A stretch of 64,000 bases of DNA from Owenia fusiformis. Taxonomy: Eukaryota > Annelida > Polychaeta > Sabellida > Oweniidae. The first letter of the stretch is position 1. The number at the start of each line of letters is the position of its first letter. The notes beneath the pieces are model-generated. The model was given only the letters and a program-made list of their open reading frames with translations, was not told the origin of the DNA and made no database searches. The translations under genes and the position numbers were made by a program. The stretch lies in contig CAIIXF020000005.1 in NCBI GenBank assembly GCA_903813345.2, positions 35,963,375-36,027,374 of the forward strand, written 5' to 3'. This document shows positions 12,308 to 24,995 of this stretch, piece after piece.

Positions 12308-15300
12308 GCACATGATATGGTGGTCATAGTGTGGAGCCTTTTTTATTCTCTCTTGGACATTATAATTCCCATCCATTGGCAAACAAAATAAAATTATGTC
12401 TTTTTTTAGGTGACATTAGCAACAGGTTCAACAATAATCATCATTAAATGATACTTTTTTCATATGAAAATCATTTTTAATCATTTGCTATTTACAATAG
12501 TACCAAATAGAAAAAAAAGTGAGTCATTTCTTACCAGATGTCTGTATTGATGACACTTTATCTACTTATAAATCTTTAACATTGCTCAACATCTGATAAA
12601 ATAGATAGCGCTACTTTTGCTTAAAACGTTCTGCTCTTCAATCTTATTGTGCGTAGTTCTCTCTAAAATTTGAATAAACTGTTTCGTTTTCTGGTGTTTT
12701 CATATAATTTATAGCATTAACTTCTTGGTTTTTTACTTTATTCATTGTTTATTCCCCAAAATTTCTCTGTATTTCATATTTCAAAATACAGCCGTAATTT
12801 CTTATTAAACGGGAATTAGTCAACATTGCCAAATATACAACTCCAGTTGCAAACATTTTCTAAAATATCGATTGATAATGGACTACTAAACATGATAAGG
12901 CTGTTAGAAAAGGGGAAATCGGTATAATTATTAAGTTACGGGCTATTACTGAGAGCTAAGAATATAACAGACCTAAAATTGTAAGATCAACATGGTTGTA
13001 CTTTACAGACGTGCATCAAGTCAGTGACCCCCCAATTTACTTCAGCTCCAAGTGTGAGGTGTGAAGGGGGGGGGGGGGCAGTGGTATCACAAGGATTTGA
13101 AGCAAAACCTACACTAGCACTTTTGATATTGAACCTCTAGATAAAGGTTCACAACTAAGGTTGAAAACATTGTTGCCACAATTCACCATACTGGCACTCA
13201 GTCCATTGCCCAATAGGCAACTCGTTTTTCCAAGTTCATTGCCACAAGTGAAAAATGAAAAAATGATTGCCATTGGTCGTCAGGCAGCTTTTGAAGCCTG
13301 CCTTGAACAAAATGCACAACTTCGATGGTTTTATGTTGACAATACATAACCATCATGATCAATTTCATTGACAACTGTGTTATCCTGTTACTTGTTCAAA
13401 ATAATAATGACCACGATAACAATAATATCATATTTTTTTGTTTACGTTTGGTATCAACAATCAAAGGAAGTGATATCCAATTTGTCAGGAAAATCCCTGG
13501 TTTTATGAATAATTCAGACAGAAAACACGGTTATCTACTTGATTTTGAAACTGAATATTTATGTCATCTCCTAAAAGCATCTTATATCCAGATAATATTC
13601 ATAATATTACGCTACTTTTCCAGTCTCGGGATATGATGATTTGTTTTTCAATTACCAAAGTAAACAAGACGGCATAAAGCACACAGTGGCGTAAACCTAA
13701 GTACTAGCACCCATTTGTCTCTGACATATGATCTATGGCATTAAAAAAGCACCGTTGGTGAAATACAATGGTATGTATTGATTCAATGATGCTTCACAGG
13801 AAGCACCCCATATTTTGCAACATAGGTTTTTCTATAACGTCGCCAAATGGCAAATAAAGAACTATGTGGTATATGCAAGATTGCATAGAGAAGAAGAGGA
13901 AAGTTTTTGTAATTGTTATTGATAAATCAATACAAATGGTAATGTTGTACACTCAAATTCTTTCATTCACAAAAATAACGGCAATAATGTTCCATATCAT
14001 GCAAGGCAGAGAGAAATCTCACAAAACTGAATCTCTAAGATCTAATACCAAAAAATCATCTAAAATAAAGGGATTTAGTAAGGGTAAATTGATAAGGTAA
14101 CTGAATCTGTTATATGGACTTATTAGATTCCGATATGAGGAAATATTTCGTAATACGAATCAAGAATTTGTAAGGGACGGCAGCACCAGTAGCTGCAGTT
14201 AGAGACCAATAAGAAAAATATCACAACGATCATGGTTTCCAAGAACAAACAGATCAGGAAGAAGAAGCAATAGCAACCAATACAGGTCTTTAATTTGAAG
14301 AACATTACCCAAAATCGTATGGGAAAACAAAAAACGGGAAAGTTCATTCATAATTTGTAAGAAAACTATAAAATTACCAAGATTAGTGATTTTTGAGGCA
14401 CAGGTATAAATAGCAGTTTTGTCTCTGGTAAAGTCAATCTCACATGGCTGGTGTTATGCCAAACAGGAAAAGATCTTGACTTTGACAAAGGTAGCACTTT
14501 GTGGCGGAAATAACGACTTAATGTTGAAAAATATTTACAATCAAGTGAAAAGAACCGTGGGTTTATATTATTAGTTATGCCTCATACAAAAAAACAACAC
14601 TTGTGGCTTATCAAGATGCATCAATATTCATGGAAACGAAACAAAAACAATTTTACAATACAACAGAGATTCAACTGATAACAAATATAGACATGCATTT
14701 TCTTTTTTCTAGTTATACAAGGTAAGTGAGAAAATTTATACCGAGTTCTCATCAATGGACACACGCTTTGTCAACAGAGTTGGATTTGCCATCTTTTATA
14801 GGGCTTCCTCTAAAGGTAGTTTTACTATAATAGCATCTTGGAGTCAGGATACAAGATATACTAAATCACCTTATACTTCGATAATGGATAATTCCTCCTT
14901 TCTTCAAAAGGGTTTTGTCTAGAAGCAGTTTAACAATATTACTGACTTCTAAGCACTAGTGTCTTGGTGTCAAGGGAGAATCGTAGACTTTACATATATA
15001 GATTCTTAATGGACAATTTATTTTCTTTCACAGTCTACCTAACTATGATAAATTGATATGAGAGTTGAGTTAATGCTTTTTTAACCAAATAAATCAAAAG
15101 AAAAAGACAATTACTATGGAAATAAGAAATTCATATGCATTATTTCTAACACACAAAAGTATATAATTTAACTAAGCAATATATATTCATAGTTAGATTT
15201 TACGGTAAGATTTACGCGGTTTCACAACTAATTTTGATAAATTGATTGACAGAAAAACGAACGATACAAGTGACGTAAAAGGACTAATTTATATGGCGAT

Positions 15301-16953
15301 TTTTATGCAAGATGCAACGCGGCAGTCTATCAATGCCAAGTTGGCATTGTAGAATACTATTTTTACAAGCTTTTTATCCTAGTGCAACTAGTTCAGACAG
15401 TTACAAATATTCTTAATGGCAAATTCATCACATCCTCAAATCTATCAAGATCAGACCTAGACTGAATTGAATAAAAAGGTTATTGGGTTTCAGTGCATAA
15501 TCTTGATAAATATGAGGGAGAATAGTCTCGGTACAATCCCTTGTGTTGTGAGCCCCCCCCCCTCCCAACTACATGTCCCTGTGTGTCTAGTCAGGTAGAG
15601 GGAGGGGGGTCACAGGAGCTTATTGCTAGACTACAGGGAGGCCCACAAAGAGATGTCACATTGGTACATGTTTTTTTGTGATTTATTTTGTTCTTTAGTG
15701 CCTGTTATACCCAGGGTGTCAAACAAAGCAACTCATTAGATTTTCTGTAATTACATAATAGATTTCTTCATTGCAGTCCAGTACACAGCCCCAATAATCA
15801 TTGGCATTTAACATGGGAATGTCAGGAAGGGTAACCATAATTTAAGCCATTGTATGAACACATGCATTAGACTGATTCTTGCAATTCTATGATTCTCACA
15901 CGCAAGTAATTTTTACCACATTTGAATTTGCATCAACTGCATCAAAGGATAGCTAAATATAAGGATAGGGACAACTAAATGAGATACACAGAGACAAATG
16001 GTTGCCAGGTAATTTACCCAGCATGCCTCAAACCAAATGGGATGTTGGCCATAGCCTGCTTTTGCATCTGAAAAAATTTCAAAATGAAAGATAAGTGATT
16101 TTCTTGAAATTTTGATGACAAGATTTGATGTGATGCCCACATATCCAATCAATTGCACAAAAGAAAAACAATTAAAACAGATGTATTTATATCACTAATA
16201 TTTGAAAATGAAAATTATAATCGGTCAAGGTCACTTTAACCTAACCTTGAGAAATGATAACGATGATTGGGTATCGGTCGTAATTCCTTTGTAGAATTAA
16301 TCCTAATGATTATCTCTCCGTTTTTCACTAATTGATCAGGTCACCTTTATCTAAGAATGAAAAAGTGCTTCAGTGATTATTCCGGAATCATTTTCTTACG
16401 CTACTTCCACGGAAGAAAATTGATTATTTTTATAATTCAGTATAATGCATAGACTCCAAAAACATGGCATATCAAGAAAATGAATCTTGTTCCTGAATGG
16501 AAATCACTTCAATTTGAGGAACTGTGTGTGAGACTGACTGTATCATATCTGAGCTACTTAGAGTGACTTGTTTAGTCACCGTGACCTTCTTAGTTCACCA
16601 ATCTCCTTCCTCAATCACCAAGCTTATATGGTGTCACAGATTATATTCAACACTAAAAATAATGCAAAAAATTCTAGAATCACGAAGAAAGACAGGTTGT
16701 ATCGTAAGCCTAAGGTCGATGCTTTAAATTATATAAAAATGCAAAAATTCACATATTTTAGAAAGGAAATTTGAAAATTCGAGATTGCTAGAACGCTGCA
16801 GCGGAGAATGGAGATAGATTGTCACTAGACTCCTCTATCAACTAAACATGACTTTTATCTTACTTAACACTTAAAATTGTCGGAAAAATAGTATTAGGTA
16901 TGCCCTTTGCATGTAAGTAGCAAGACGTTGTAAAGTATCTTTTCAATTCTTTC
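12308..16953. other. Non-coding stretch
   Basis: Contains the dispersed repeat at 13135-13350, a 13-G run at 13066-13078 and a C-run/G-run pair at 15549-15607 that could fold. ORFs of 60-93 codons show no family features. Confidence 0.55.
13135..13350 (+). repeat. Dispersed repeat, copy 1
   Basis: Shares CACTCAGTCCATTGCCCAAT-like, CAAGTTCATTGCCAC and GATTGCCATTGGTCGTCAGG with 30055-30180. The 62-codon ORF inside may be a remnant of a coding element; no family recognised. Confidence 0.5.
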
Positions 16954-17654
16954 TTAACCTTTAGCGTGCTGCCGGCGGACTCGTCCGCCGAGACTAAAAT
17001 GTCTCTCACAACTGCCGGCGGACCCGTACGCCCGATTTCAAACTTTTAAAAACTTTACTTTTTCGCGCCATTCGTATTGTCCAATTAGATTGCCCGATTT
17101 ATTCAGTGCCTAACATGACTTCCTGTTGACCTAGAAATGGCGATATTTCGAAAAATAATTCTCAATTCAACAATTTAAACAGTGTTTTAGTCGTTTTTAG
17201 TGAACGGATCGTACAAAATGGTGGACAAATACGATCACAACGAAAATGTGGAGGAAATGGATTACGATTTCGAGCTCTTTAGGCTCTTGGAAGCCGATAA
17301 TGGTCATCGAAAATAGAAACTAGAATATTTTCTGAATTGAAAAATTGAACATTCGATCGCTGCAAATTCAGATTTGGATTCTGACCAGACGAAGAGGCGG
17401 AGCGGCGGATTCCGGAGGAGTATTCATGGTATATTTATGCCCAGTCGTGTTAATGTACGAAAAAATTCATGAGAACATTTTTTCATGAGCCAGGCCACTG
17501 TATCTTCCCTTTGTGAAAATTTTATCCAGATTCATTCAGTAGTTATTGAGATATTAATTATTTAGTCCAGGTATATCATTTTTTGCACTCTTTGAAAAAT
17601 AAGCCAGTTGCGTGGGATATATTTGCTGAAATAAGGCAGCATGGTAAAGGTTAA
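16954..17654. mobile_element. piggyBac-like deletion derivative
   Basis: TTAA at both ends (16954-16957 and 17651-17654) with inverted termini CCTTTAGCGTGCTG and CAGCATGGTAAAGG (12 of 14 match). The left end has two copies of CTGCCGGCGGAC, subterminal repeats of a kind seen in piggyBac elements. An acidic N-terminal ORF start is kept at 17218 (MVDKYDHNENVEEMDYDFEL) and stops after 33 codons; a second piece (SDLDSDQTKRRSG) follows near 17370. The transposase core is missing. Confidence 0.72.
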
Positions 17655-18517
17655 GCAAGGTTGAAATGAACTTCTGCTAGTCGTTTGTCCCATTGTTAAA
17701 TATTGGCTTTGTTGAACCATGGAGTATATAGAAAGCAGTTTACCCGGTCTAATTAGCCTCACGGGGACTTTAATGCTATCTCGACTCCTACCAGCAATTT
17801 TGGAAATATGGCTTTCTTGACATCCTACAAGATGAACATCTCAACGCATGGCCAGATTTGAATGATATTTAGCCCTATCTTATCGTGTTATGAGCTGCAG
17901 ACGGAAATCTATCATTTTTTATGATTTATATTGCTTTACCATGCTGGCAGAAATTATGTAAGATGTTTTGATAGCTTCTATATACATTACATCATTTTCT
18001 TGCAAGATCGTTCGTTCAAGGTCAGCAAAAAGTGTGTTTTATTCTGATATCTGTTCCTTTTGTATATCTGCAATATAAGGGCTGTCATAAATGCAAATTT
18101 AATTTCACTCATATATACCAGAACTCGTTAGAAATAAAGAGATTCATTAAGATTCATTCTCACTTTTTTCATATTTTTAAATAATATTCTCTCACTAAAT
18201 GCAGTAATCTAAATGATATTACAGCATTGACATTTTCCATTCACATTTCATTTGTTAATTACTGAACAAAGTTTATCAATTCAGGTATCTAATTTAAATT
18301 CATTGAAATTTACTTTCATTTAAATCGACCATATAAGTTTCTTTTGAGCCCTGAACGCGTTCTCGCTTCATTAAAAGCATGTGACTTTCAAGTTAAAAAT
18401 CAAACTAGATAAGATCTGTTTGAAGTTAATTAAAGATAACTGAAATATTTCGAAAAACCAAGAATGTTTTCGAAAAGAATGAAAACGAGGAGAAGTCAAT
18501 GGTCATTATTCTAATTA

Positions 18518-18598
18518 TACTTAAAGGCACTTATGTCTCCTTAAAGGCCCTTACATCACCTTAAATGCACCTATGCCATCGTTAAAGGCACTTAATTG
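18518..18598 (+). repeat. 20-21-bp minisatellite, 4 copies
   Basis: Degenerate units of the form CTTAAAGGCACTTATGTCTC. Confidence 0.75.
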
Positions 18599-20548
18599 TT
18601 ATATATATGCTAAAGTAATTGAGTATAAAAGGTGTGACAAGGAAATTGTGGTTTTATAGGAAGACAAAGACTATCATAAAATATCAAACCACTTTCACTG
18701 TCCATTTATCCATTGATGAAAAGAAACACTACTTACGCTTAACACTTAAGTTTATTACGCTTTTCCATGACAATTATCTCCAAATGAAAAAGTCCCTATT
18801 TTGTAATATTTCTTTATAATTCTTAGCACCAACTCTCTGTTTATTTTATTTAATCTTTGCTTATTATACATGTACTTGGGTATGCTATGTTATTTTAGAT
18901 GTAAAACATGCTGATATGATATTTTATGTTTGTTTAGGTTACTAAGGTAATGAGAAACTTAGCACTGTGACTATGATGTCATAGAATCATTACATAATGG
19001 ACACCTTTATTTCCTATTAAACTCAGAGATTCCAGTAATTATCTTCTTTACTTTGTTGTAGTTCACTTTGATGTTTAAATGTCCCTGGTAATTGGAATAA
19101 AAGACCTAAAAGGGGATATTATTGTTTAGAAGCAGCGTGCTATTGCCTAATAAACTTAATCCAAACTCAAATTAAAAAAGAGAGTAATTGAAAAGAAATT
19201 CTTCACTTTAAAGATTTACTCTTTCTTATCATGGAATTTTTCTATTCTCAATATTAGCCATCCCAATGTACATTGGAAAAATTCTACTGAGTACACTTAA
19301 GTTAACGGTTTTGATATTCAAATTTCAGGATCTTAAAGTTAATCCTGTTTTCAAGAAAATCAACAAAATTAGAAAATGAATTTAAGAGAAAAAAAAATTC
19401 TAATTTCTGTTGTATTATATTGAGAGGAATGAGTTATATGACATTGCGGTCTCTAAAAGTCTAAAAGGAACTTTAAAGAGTCAATGAATTATTTCCAGGA
19501 ACCGATATCGTTTAAAAGTAATGTAAGCCCAAGAAGCCATTAAGTATTTGAAATGAGATTGGTCATTGCTACTGGTATTGGAAGTAATGACCCTCTGCAA
19601 TATATGTTGTTTGATTTTTGCTTCATATACACTCTTTGAATAACAGATAATCCTTTGATCTAGCCTTAACCAATCAGAATAAGTCAATTGAAACACAGCT
19701 ATCGAATCAGAATTGTCTTCTTAATAGCTGCCATATACTCCCATGAGTTGTCACAGCAGTTAATTTTGAGGTTATTTAAAATCTTATTAGCGCCAAAACT
19801 ATATATTCATCATACTATTCAGAGTGTAGTAATTTCAACTGGCCTCTAGGCCCCAGGGTATTAAAGTAATGACTTCGTTGATATATGTCCCAATAGGGCA
19901 GTACGACGTATGGCGTTACCAAGAAATATATTACGTGAGTATCTTTTCTCCCGGGCACCAGGAAGAGGGTCGGGTAATAGATCAGGATAATGGTCTATAA
20001 ACACTTTAGGAGAAATAAACCGTGACAATTTATAGTTCAATTGCTTTTGAACGAAGATCAAGATTAGCTTGGACTTTGCACTTGAAGAGTAAGACCAAAG
20101 TCAACCCATTTCTAAAATATAATTTGATGATTCACTTATTCCTCATTTTTCTCTAAAATGTGAATATAATATCCAATTGTTATGAATTTTTTCATAATTT
20201 AGAATGTTGACATTATTTCTGATTATCTTATTTCTTGTTGTTTCACCTCTATTCCAGTCTATTTCAAACTGCAAAATTTTAGACTTTACAAATCCTGAAG
20301 CTTCATTCCTGGTTCAGCCTTCCATCTTTCATTTCAACCCTGATAACTATTGGTGTGAAGGAAAAATGTTCATTTCCCTTGAGGGTGTAATATTTTGAAA
20401 TATTACAGAGAGCAGAACATTACAGTGAACTAACAATTAATATATTGTAAGTAATACATGTAAGTGATAATCTAAAGTACATATATACATAAAAGTATGC
20501 ATTTTGTTTGAATTTTGAAGGAAAATTGCCAGAAATTGCATAATTGGG

Positions 20549-21147
20549 TTAAAGTTCAACATGGGTTAAAGTTCAGCATGGGATAACATTCAACATGGGT
20601 TTGAAGTTCAACATGGTATAATGTTCAACATGGGTTTAAAGTTCAGTATGGGTTAAAGTTTAGCATGAGTTAAAGTTCAGTATGGGTTAAAGTTTAGCAT
20701 GAGTTAATGTTCAATATAGGTTAAAGTTCAGTATGGGTTCAAGTTTAGCTTGCGTTAAAGTTCAGTATGGGTTAAAGTTTAGGATGAGTTAAAGTTCAGT
20801 ATGGGTTAAAGTTCAGTATGGGTGACAGTTTAGTATGGGTTAAAGTTCAGTATGGGTTAAAGTTCAGTATGGGTTACAGTTCAGTATGGGTTAAAGTTCA
20901 GTATGGGTTCAAGTTTAGCATGTATTAAAGTTCAGTATGGGTTACAGTTCAGTATGGGTTAAAATTCAGTATGGGTTACAGTTCAGTATAGGTTAAAGTT
21001 TAGCATGAGTTAATGTTCAGTATAGGTTAAAGTTCAGTATAGGTTAAAGTTTAGCATAAGTTAAAGTTTAGTATAGGTTAAAGTTCAGCAGGTGTTTAAG
21101 TCCAGCTTAGATTAAAGTTCAGCATGGGTTATAGTTCAAACATGAAA
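20549..21147 (+). repeat. 17-bp minisatellite, about 35 copies
   Basis: Unit TTAAAGTTCAGTATGGG with variants TTAGCATGAG, TTACAGTTCAG and TATAGG; 600 bp long. Confidence 0.95.
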
Positions 21148-22224
21148 ATATTTGAAAAATATCTCCCTGAAAAAATATTTTCCAATAGAAATTTTCTAGG
21201 TTTACAGTTTTGACATACAAACACATATCTAATCATTTTCTCAATGATGTATGTAAAGCATGATAAAAAATATGAATTATTATGATCCTGCATCAACAGG
21301 GGCTTAAAAACAATATGTATTTACTTTAACCACCTTATAAACTCTCCGCAGAAAGCTATCCTCTTATCCTAAAACACTACACAGATTTAGCCTATTCCCA
21401 ATATTTGTATGTAATATTTTCTATTAAAGATTCTGATAGATATAATTAATTGTGAGGTTGCAAACAAAAGTGCATTTATATCTACCTAAAATTAGGCATA
21501 CTTATTATAGATAAACATTTTACAAATGCTATAAATAAAAGAAGTATAAGCAGAAATTAGTAGATTTGGCAGAAATGAGGTTTACACAGTTGTGGACTTT
21601 ATCTACTCTTCTATAACTTCATCATTATCTGCAAAAATCACATCTTTTACACTATGCCCTTTACCCCTTTCATCTTTCTCATCGACAAAATTATATGCCC
21701 TCCATTGGAAAATATTTCAATTATGCATAAACAAGTAATGAAATGGAACAAAAGTGGGTTGTAAGTGAATTATTTGAATAATAAGGGAGATTTGATTAGA
21801 TTATAGGTATGGTACTATATTTTTTGCATGTCATCATTTTATTATAAATATAAACATCGCATCACAATATGTTAAGCTAATTGCCAAGATTTTTCAACAT
21901 TAGCAGTTGCATTGTATATTAAAATGGTGCCTAAATGGGACTAATCTATCTTGAAGTACATAGGATCTTCCACTCATCTATCATCTATAGAACATATCTA
22001 TCATTATCTTAAAAGAATGTATATATGTATTATGTGGTTAGCTAGGGGCTGAGATTGAAATCGATGTGGGCATATTCCAGAGTTGGAACCAATTTTTCTA
22101 AATGACTGCTCTTTTCTCAAAAATGTAATAGCAAAAAAATTTCCATGTTTCAACTTAATAACTTCTTGTTTTATCTAACAAATAAATGAGTCAATTATTT
22201 AATTGGTGAAATATTGACACATGG

Positions 22225-22425
22225 ACTTTTACTGTACCTGGAATTGAACCTTGGCATACTAAGAATGCACAAGATGTATTACCCTTTTGTATTAATTTGT
22301 GATCACTTCTTGAAAGAGAACTTCCTCTTGATAAGTTTACAACGAGACAGCGCTCAGAGTGTAGAGGTACATACACTACTATCACAGCTCTACCACCCAC
22401 CAGAGCTATTCCAGGCTGGCTATAA
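22225..22425 (-). mobile_element. Possible tRNA-derived SINE
   Basis: On the minus strand there is an A-box-like TAGCTCTGGTGGGTGGTAGA (around 22390-22409) and a B box GGTTCAATTCC (22250-22240), as in RNA polymerase III promoters. The 140-bp gap between them is too long for a tRNA, so it would be a SINE or a disrupted copy. No second copy was seen in the window. Confidence 0.35.
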
Positions 22426-23408
22426 TGATAATAATAGCCATTTCTAGATATATTTACCAAATAAATTATGTCAGTTCAACTTCCCATTGTACAATACCTG
22501 GTTTATATTTATAGCTTGGATCTGCATGTTTCAATCAAATTATCATTGGTGGCAGCGTGACACGACAATGAAAACAGATATTTTTTATAGCATGCAATAT
22601 CAATTCAGATTATGGGGTTTAAATCAAAATGGTATACTTTCCAGACTAAGAAATTGATAACAGATAAAGTTATTACACAATTACAGCTATAGACATGGCA
22701 TTATGAAGGTACATGTATTAATATCTATGGAGTAAATATATAGACCCCTAATGAACGGAAATTACGATGACGTAACATAAATTGATACACTTGACAAATG
22801 AGAACATAATTCAGAAAATAAAATGGTCGCAGTAAATATTGACATTATGGGAAGCCCATATAATAAGACTTATGGTTTTCATACCTTCAGGCAATAAACT
22901 AAAATGCTTTAATAATATAACTGGGATATAAAACAAGTTTCCTTCAAATAAATCATAGCTTTATAACAAGAAATAGAAATTCTAATGTTAAGATAATTTA
23001 ATAAAAACCTGGCCGTGTGGGGCATCAACTGATTTGCAATAAAGACAACTACCACACATGCTGATTTGAAAGAAAATGTAATAATCCACACAGTTTGCCC
23101 TCGGATGGTATATCAAAGGTAAGTGAATTTACTGAATTGTTACTAGCGCTATACCCTAGAGTTGAACTTTGTATCTTAGAGGAGAGCTTCAATATACGCT
23201 CACAATAAACTTATTCTTTGATCTTGCTATCAAGCCTCTTCAATCATAATCCTCAGTATGTGTTCTAGAAAGACAGTGACTTTGATTGGTTACTGGGCTA
23301 AACTGTTATCTACCTACTAATAGCTGACATTCATCTCTTATCTAAACTGCAATGAAATGCTATTTAAAGTTACTTAATGAAGTGTTTATCAGTCTCAAAA
23401 CTGTATAG

Positions 23409-23578
23409 TAATCTGTCTCCTTCAGAGACTCAGAATTTTATTGCTTGGCTCTGTTTATCAGGGTACTCAGGTGATCATCTGGTCTCCTCAGAGGCTCAGT
23501 TTACTACTAGTCTTTTGATATCAGGGAACTCAGATGATTATCTGTCTTCCTCAGAGGCCCAGCATTTTACTGAAAGTC
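23409..23578 (+). repeat. 63-bp tandem repeat, nearly 3 copies
   Basis: Units share ATCTGTCTCCTTCAGAG/ATCTGGTCTCCTCAGAGGC, then CAGGGTACTCAGGTGAT-like ends. A 68-codon ORF spans it but is explained by the repeat. Confidence 0.75.
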
Positions 23579-24562
23579 CCTAAATATCATGGGTATTGAT
23601 TCCCTTAAAGTGAAAATATATTTTGTTTGAAGTAGATGGCAAAGCAACATGTTTTGTTTATATAGTGCTCAGGTGTTCTTTTATCAATGCTCTTACATAA
23701 ACAGAGGATGATACATGAAATAAATCGTGTTTAATGGTCTATTGTTCTTTTAATAGCTTTTGATAAGACATGTAAGGCATAAAAAGATAGATATCTCATC
23801 AATTTGTAATACCATTGATGTATGACTCTATAACACTGGATCTGACGTAAGGTGTATTTTGTAGAAAACTGAAGAGAATGTGAATCTATATCCAGGGATT
23901 CATGATATTAACAAAGACAAATTATATCTTATATTATATATACATGGATTATTGAAGAAATAATAATCTATATTCTCCTGAGGGTCGTATTCTAAAATAT
24001 CTATGACGTGCCTCGTTCAACCCTGGGAAGTGTGCAGTGTTAGCATGATGCTTGACGATAAAAGATGAAAACAGAAGGTTACATGTCGGGATTTACAAGT
24101 AACTTAACCACACAGCTATAAAGATTCAGGAAAGGACAAGTCTTGGTTTAGAGAACAGTCTCCCGGGCTAATAATGAATTTTAATGAAAAATATAGAAAT
24201 ATCACCCAAATTAAATCAATGACTATTGAAAAGAAAACATTCAAATCTATATTATGTAAAAAATCAAATTTGTCCGAGAATAGCCTTTTGTTCATAAATA
24301 TTACCCAGAGTTCATAGGCTACTAACTTGAATAAGATTTCAAGGGAGTTTAAACTTTAAATAAACACCAACTTTAATTCCAATTGGATAGCTCAATTTTG
24401 ACTACTCTAATCTGATTGGCCAAGGATAGATCAAAGGTTTACATATTATCCAATAATAGTGCAGATGAAGCTCTCTTTTAATAAGTGAAATTAACTACTG
24501 GCAACTACCCTGTGTGTAGAGTCTGGTTCTAAACAAAGCAAAGCCTAACAAATGTATAGAGT

Positions 24563-24995
24563 AATTACCCAAATGCGAGTAGGTAGTTACCAGTTTCACC
24601 ACCAGGTGGCTGATTCGGGTCAATTAACATGGCAGGTATATGAGAAAGTTCCCTTAAACTTGAATATTATCAATTTAAGTGGCTCAATTTTCATATAACC
24701 CTTATGCGTCTGATACTTATACTAATGAAAATATGTCCAGTAAAGCAAAATATTATCTGTCCACTAAAAGAAAAGATATTTCATTTTTTGTGATTTTATA
24801 GCATGGGGTCTATGGGGAATCTCCCCGAGCTAGAAGTCACATTTTCAAAGAAAATTAATTTTTCAAAGTTGATAAACACTTTTTAAAACCACATTTCTAG
24901 ATGTAATTTTACATGTAGATTTCAAATATGATATTAGTTTGACTGAATTTTTAATGACGTAAATCAAGATTATTTCTACTCGCATCTGGGTTATT
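24563..24995. mobile_element. 433-bp inverted-repeat element
   Basis: Ends AATTACCCAAATGCGAGTAG and CTACTCGCATCTGGGTTATT are inverted (about 17 of 20). Parts recur in reverse orientation at about 51876-52240 (GAGTAGAAATAATCTTGATT; CACCTGGTGG). Confidence 0.55.

Larger units (their letters stand above)
17655..22224. other. Non-coding stretch with two minisatellites
   Basis: Only the 20-bp and 17-bp arrays stand out. No splice-flanked coding segment recognised. Confidence 0.55.
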
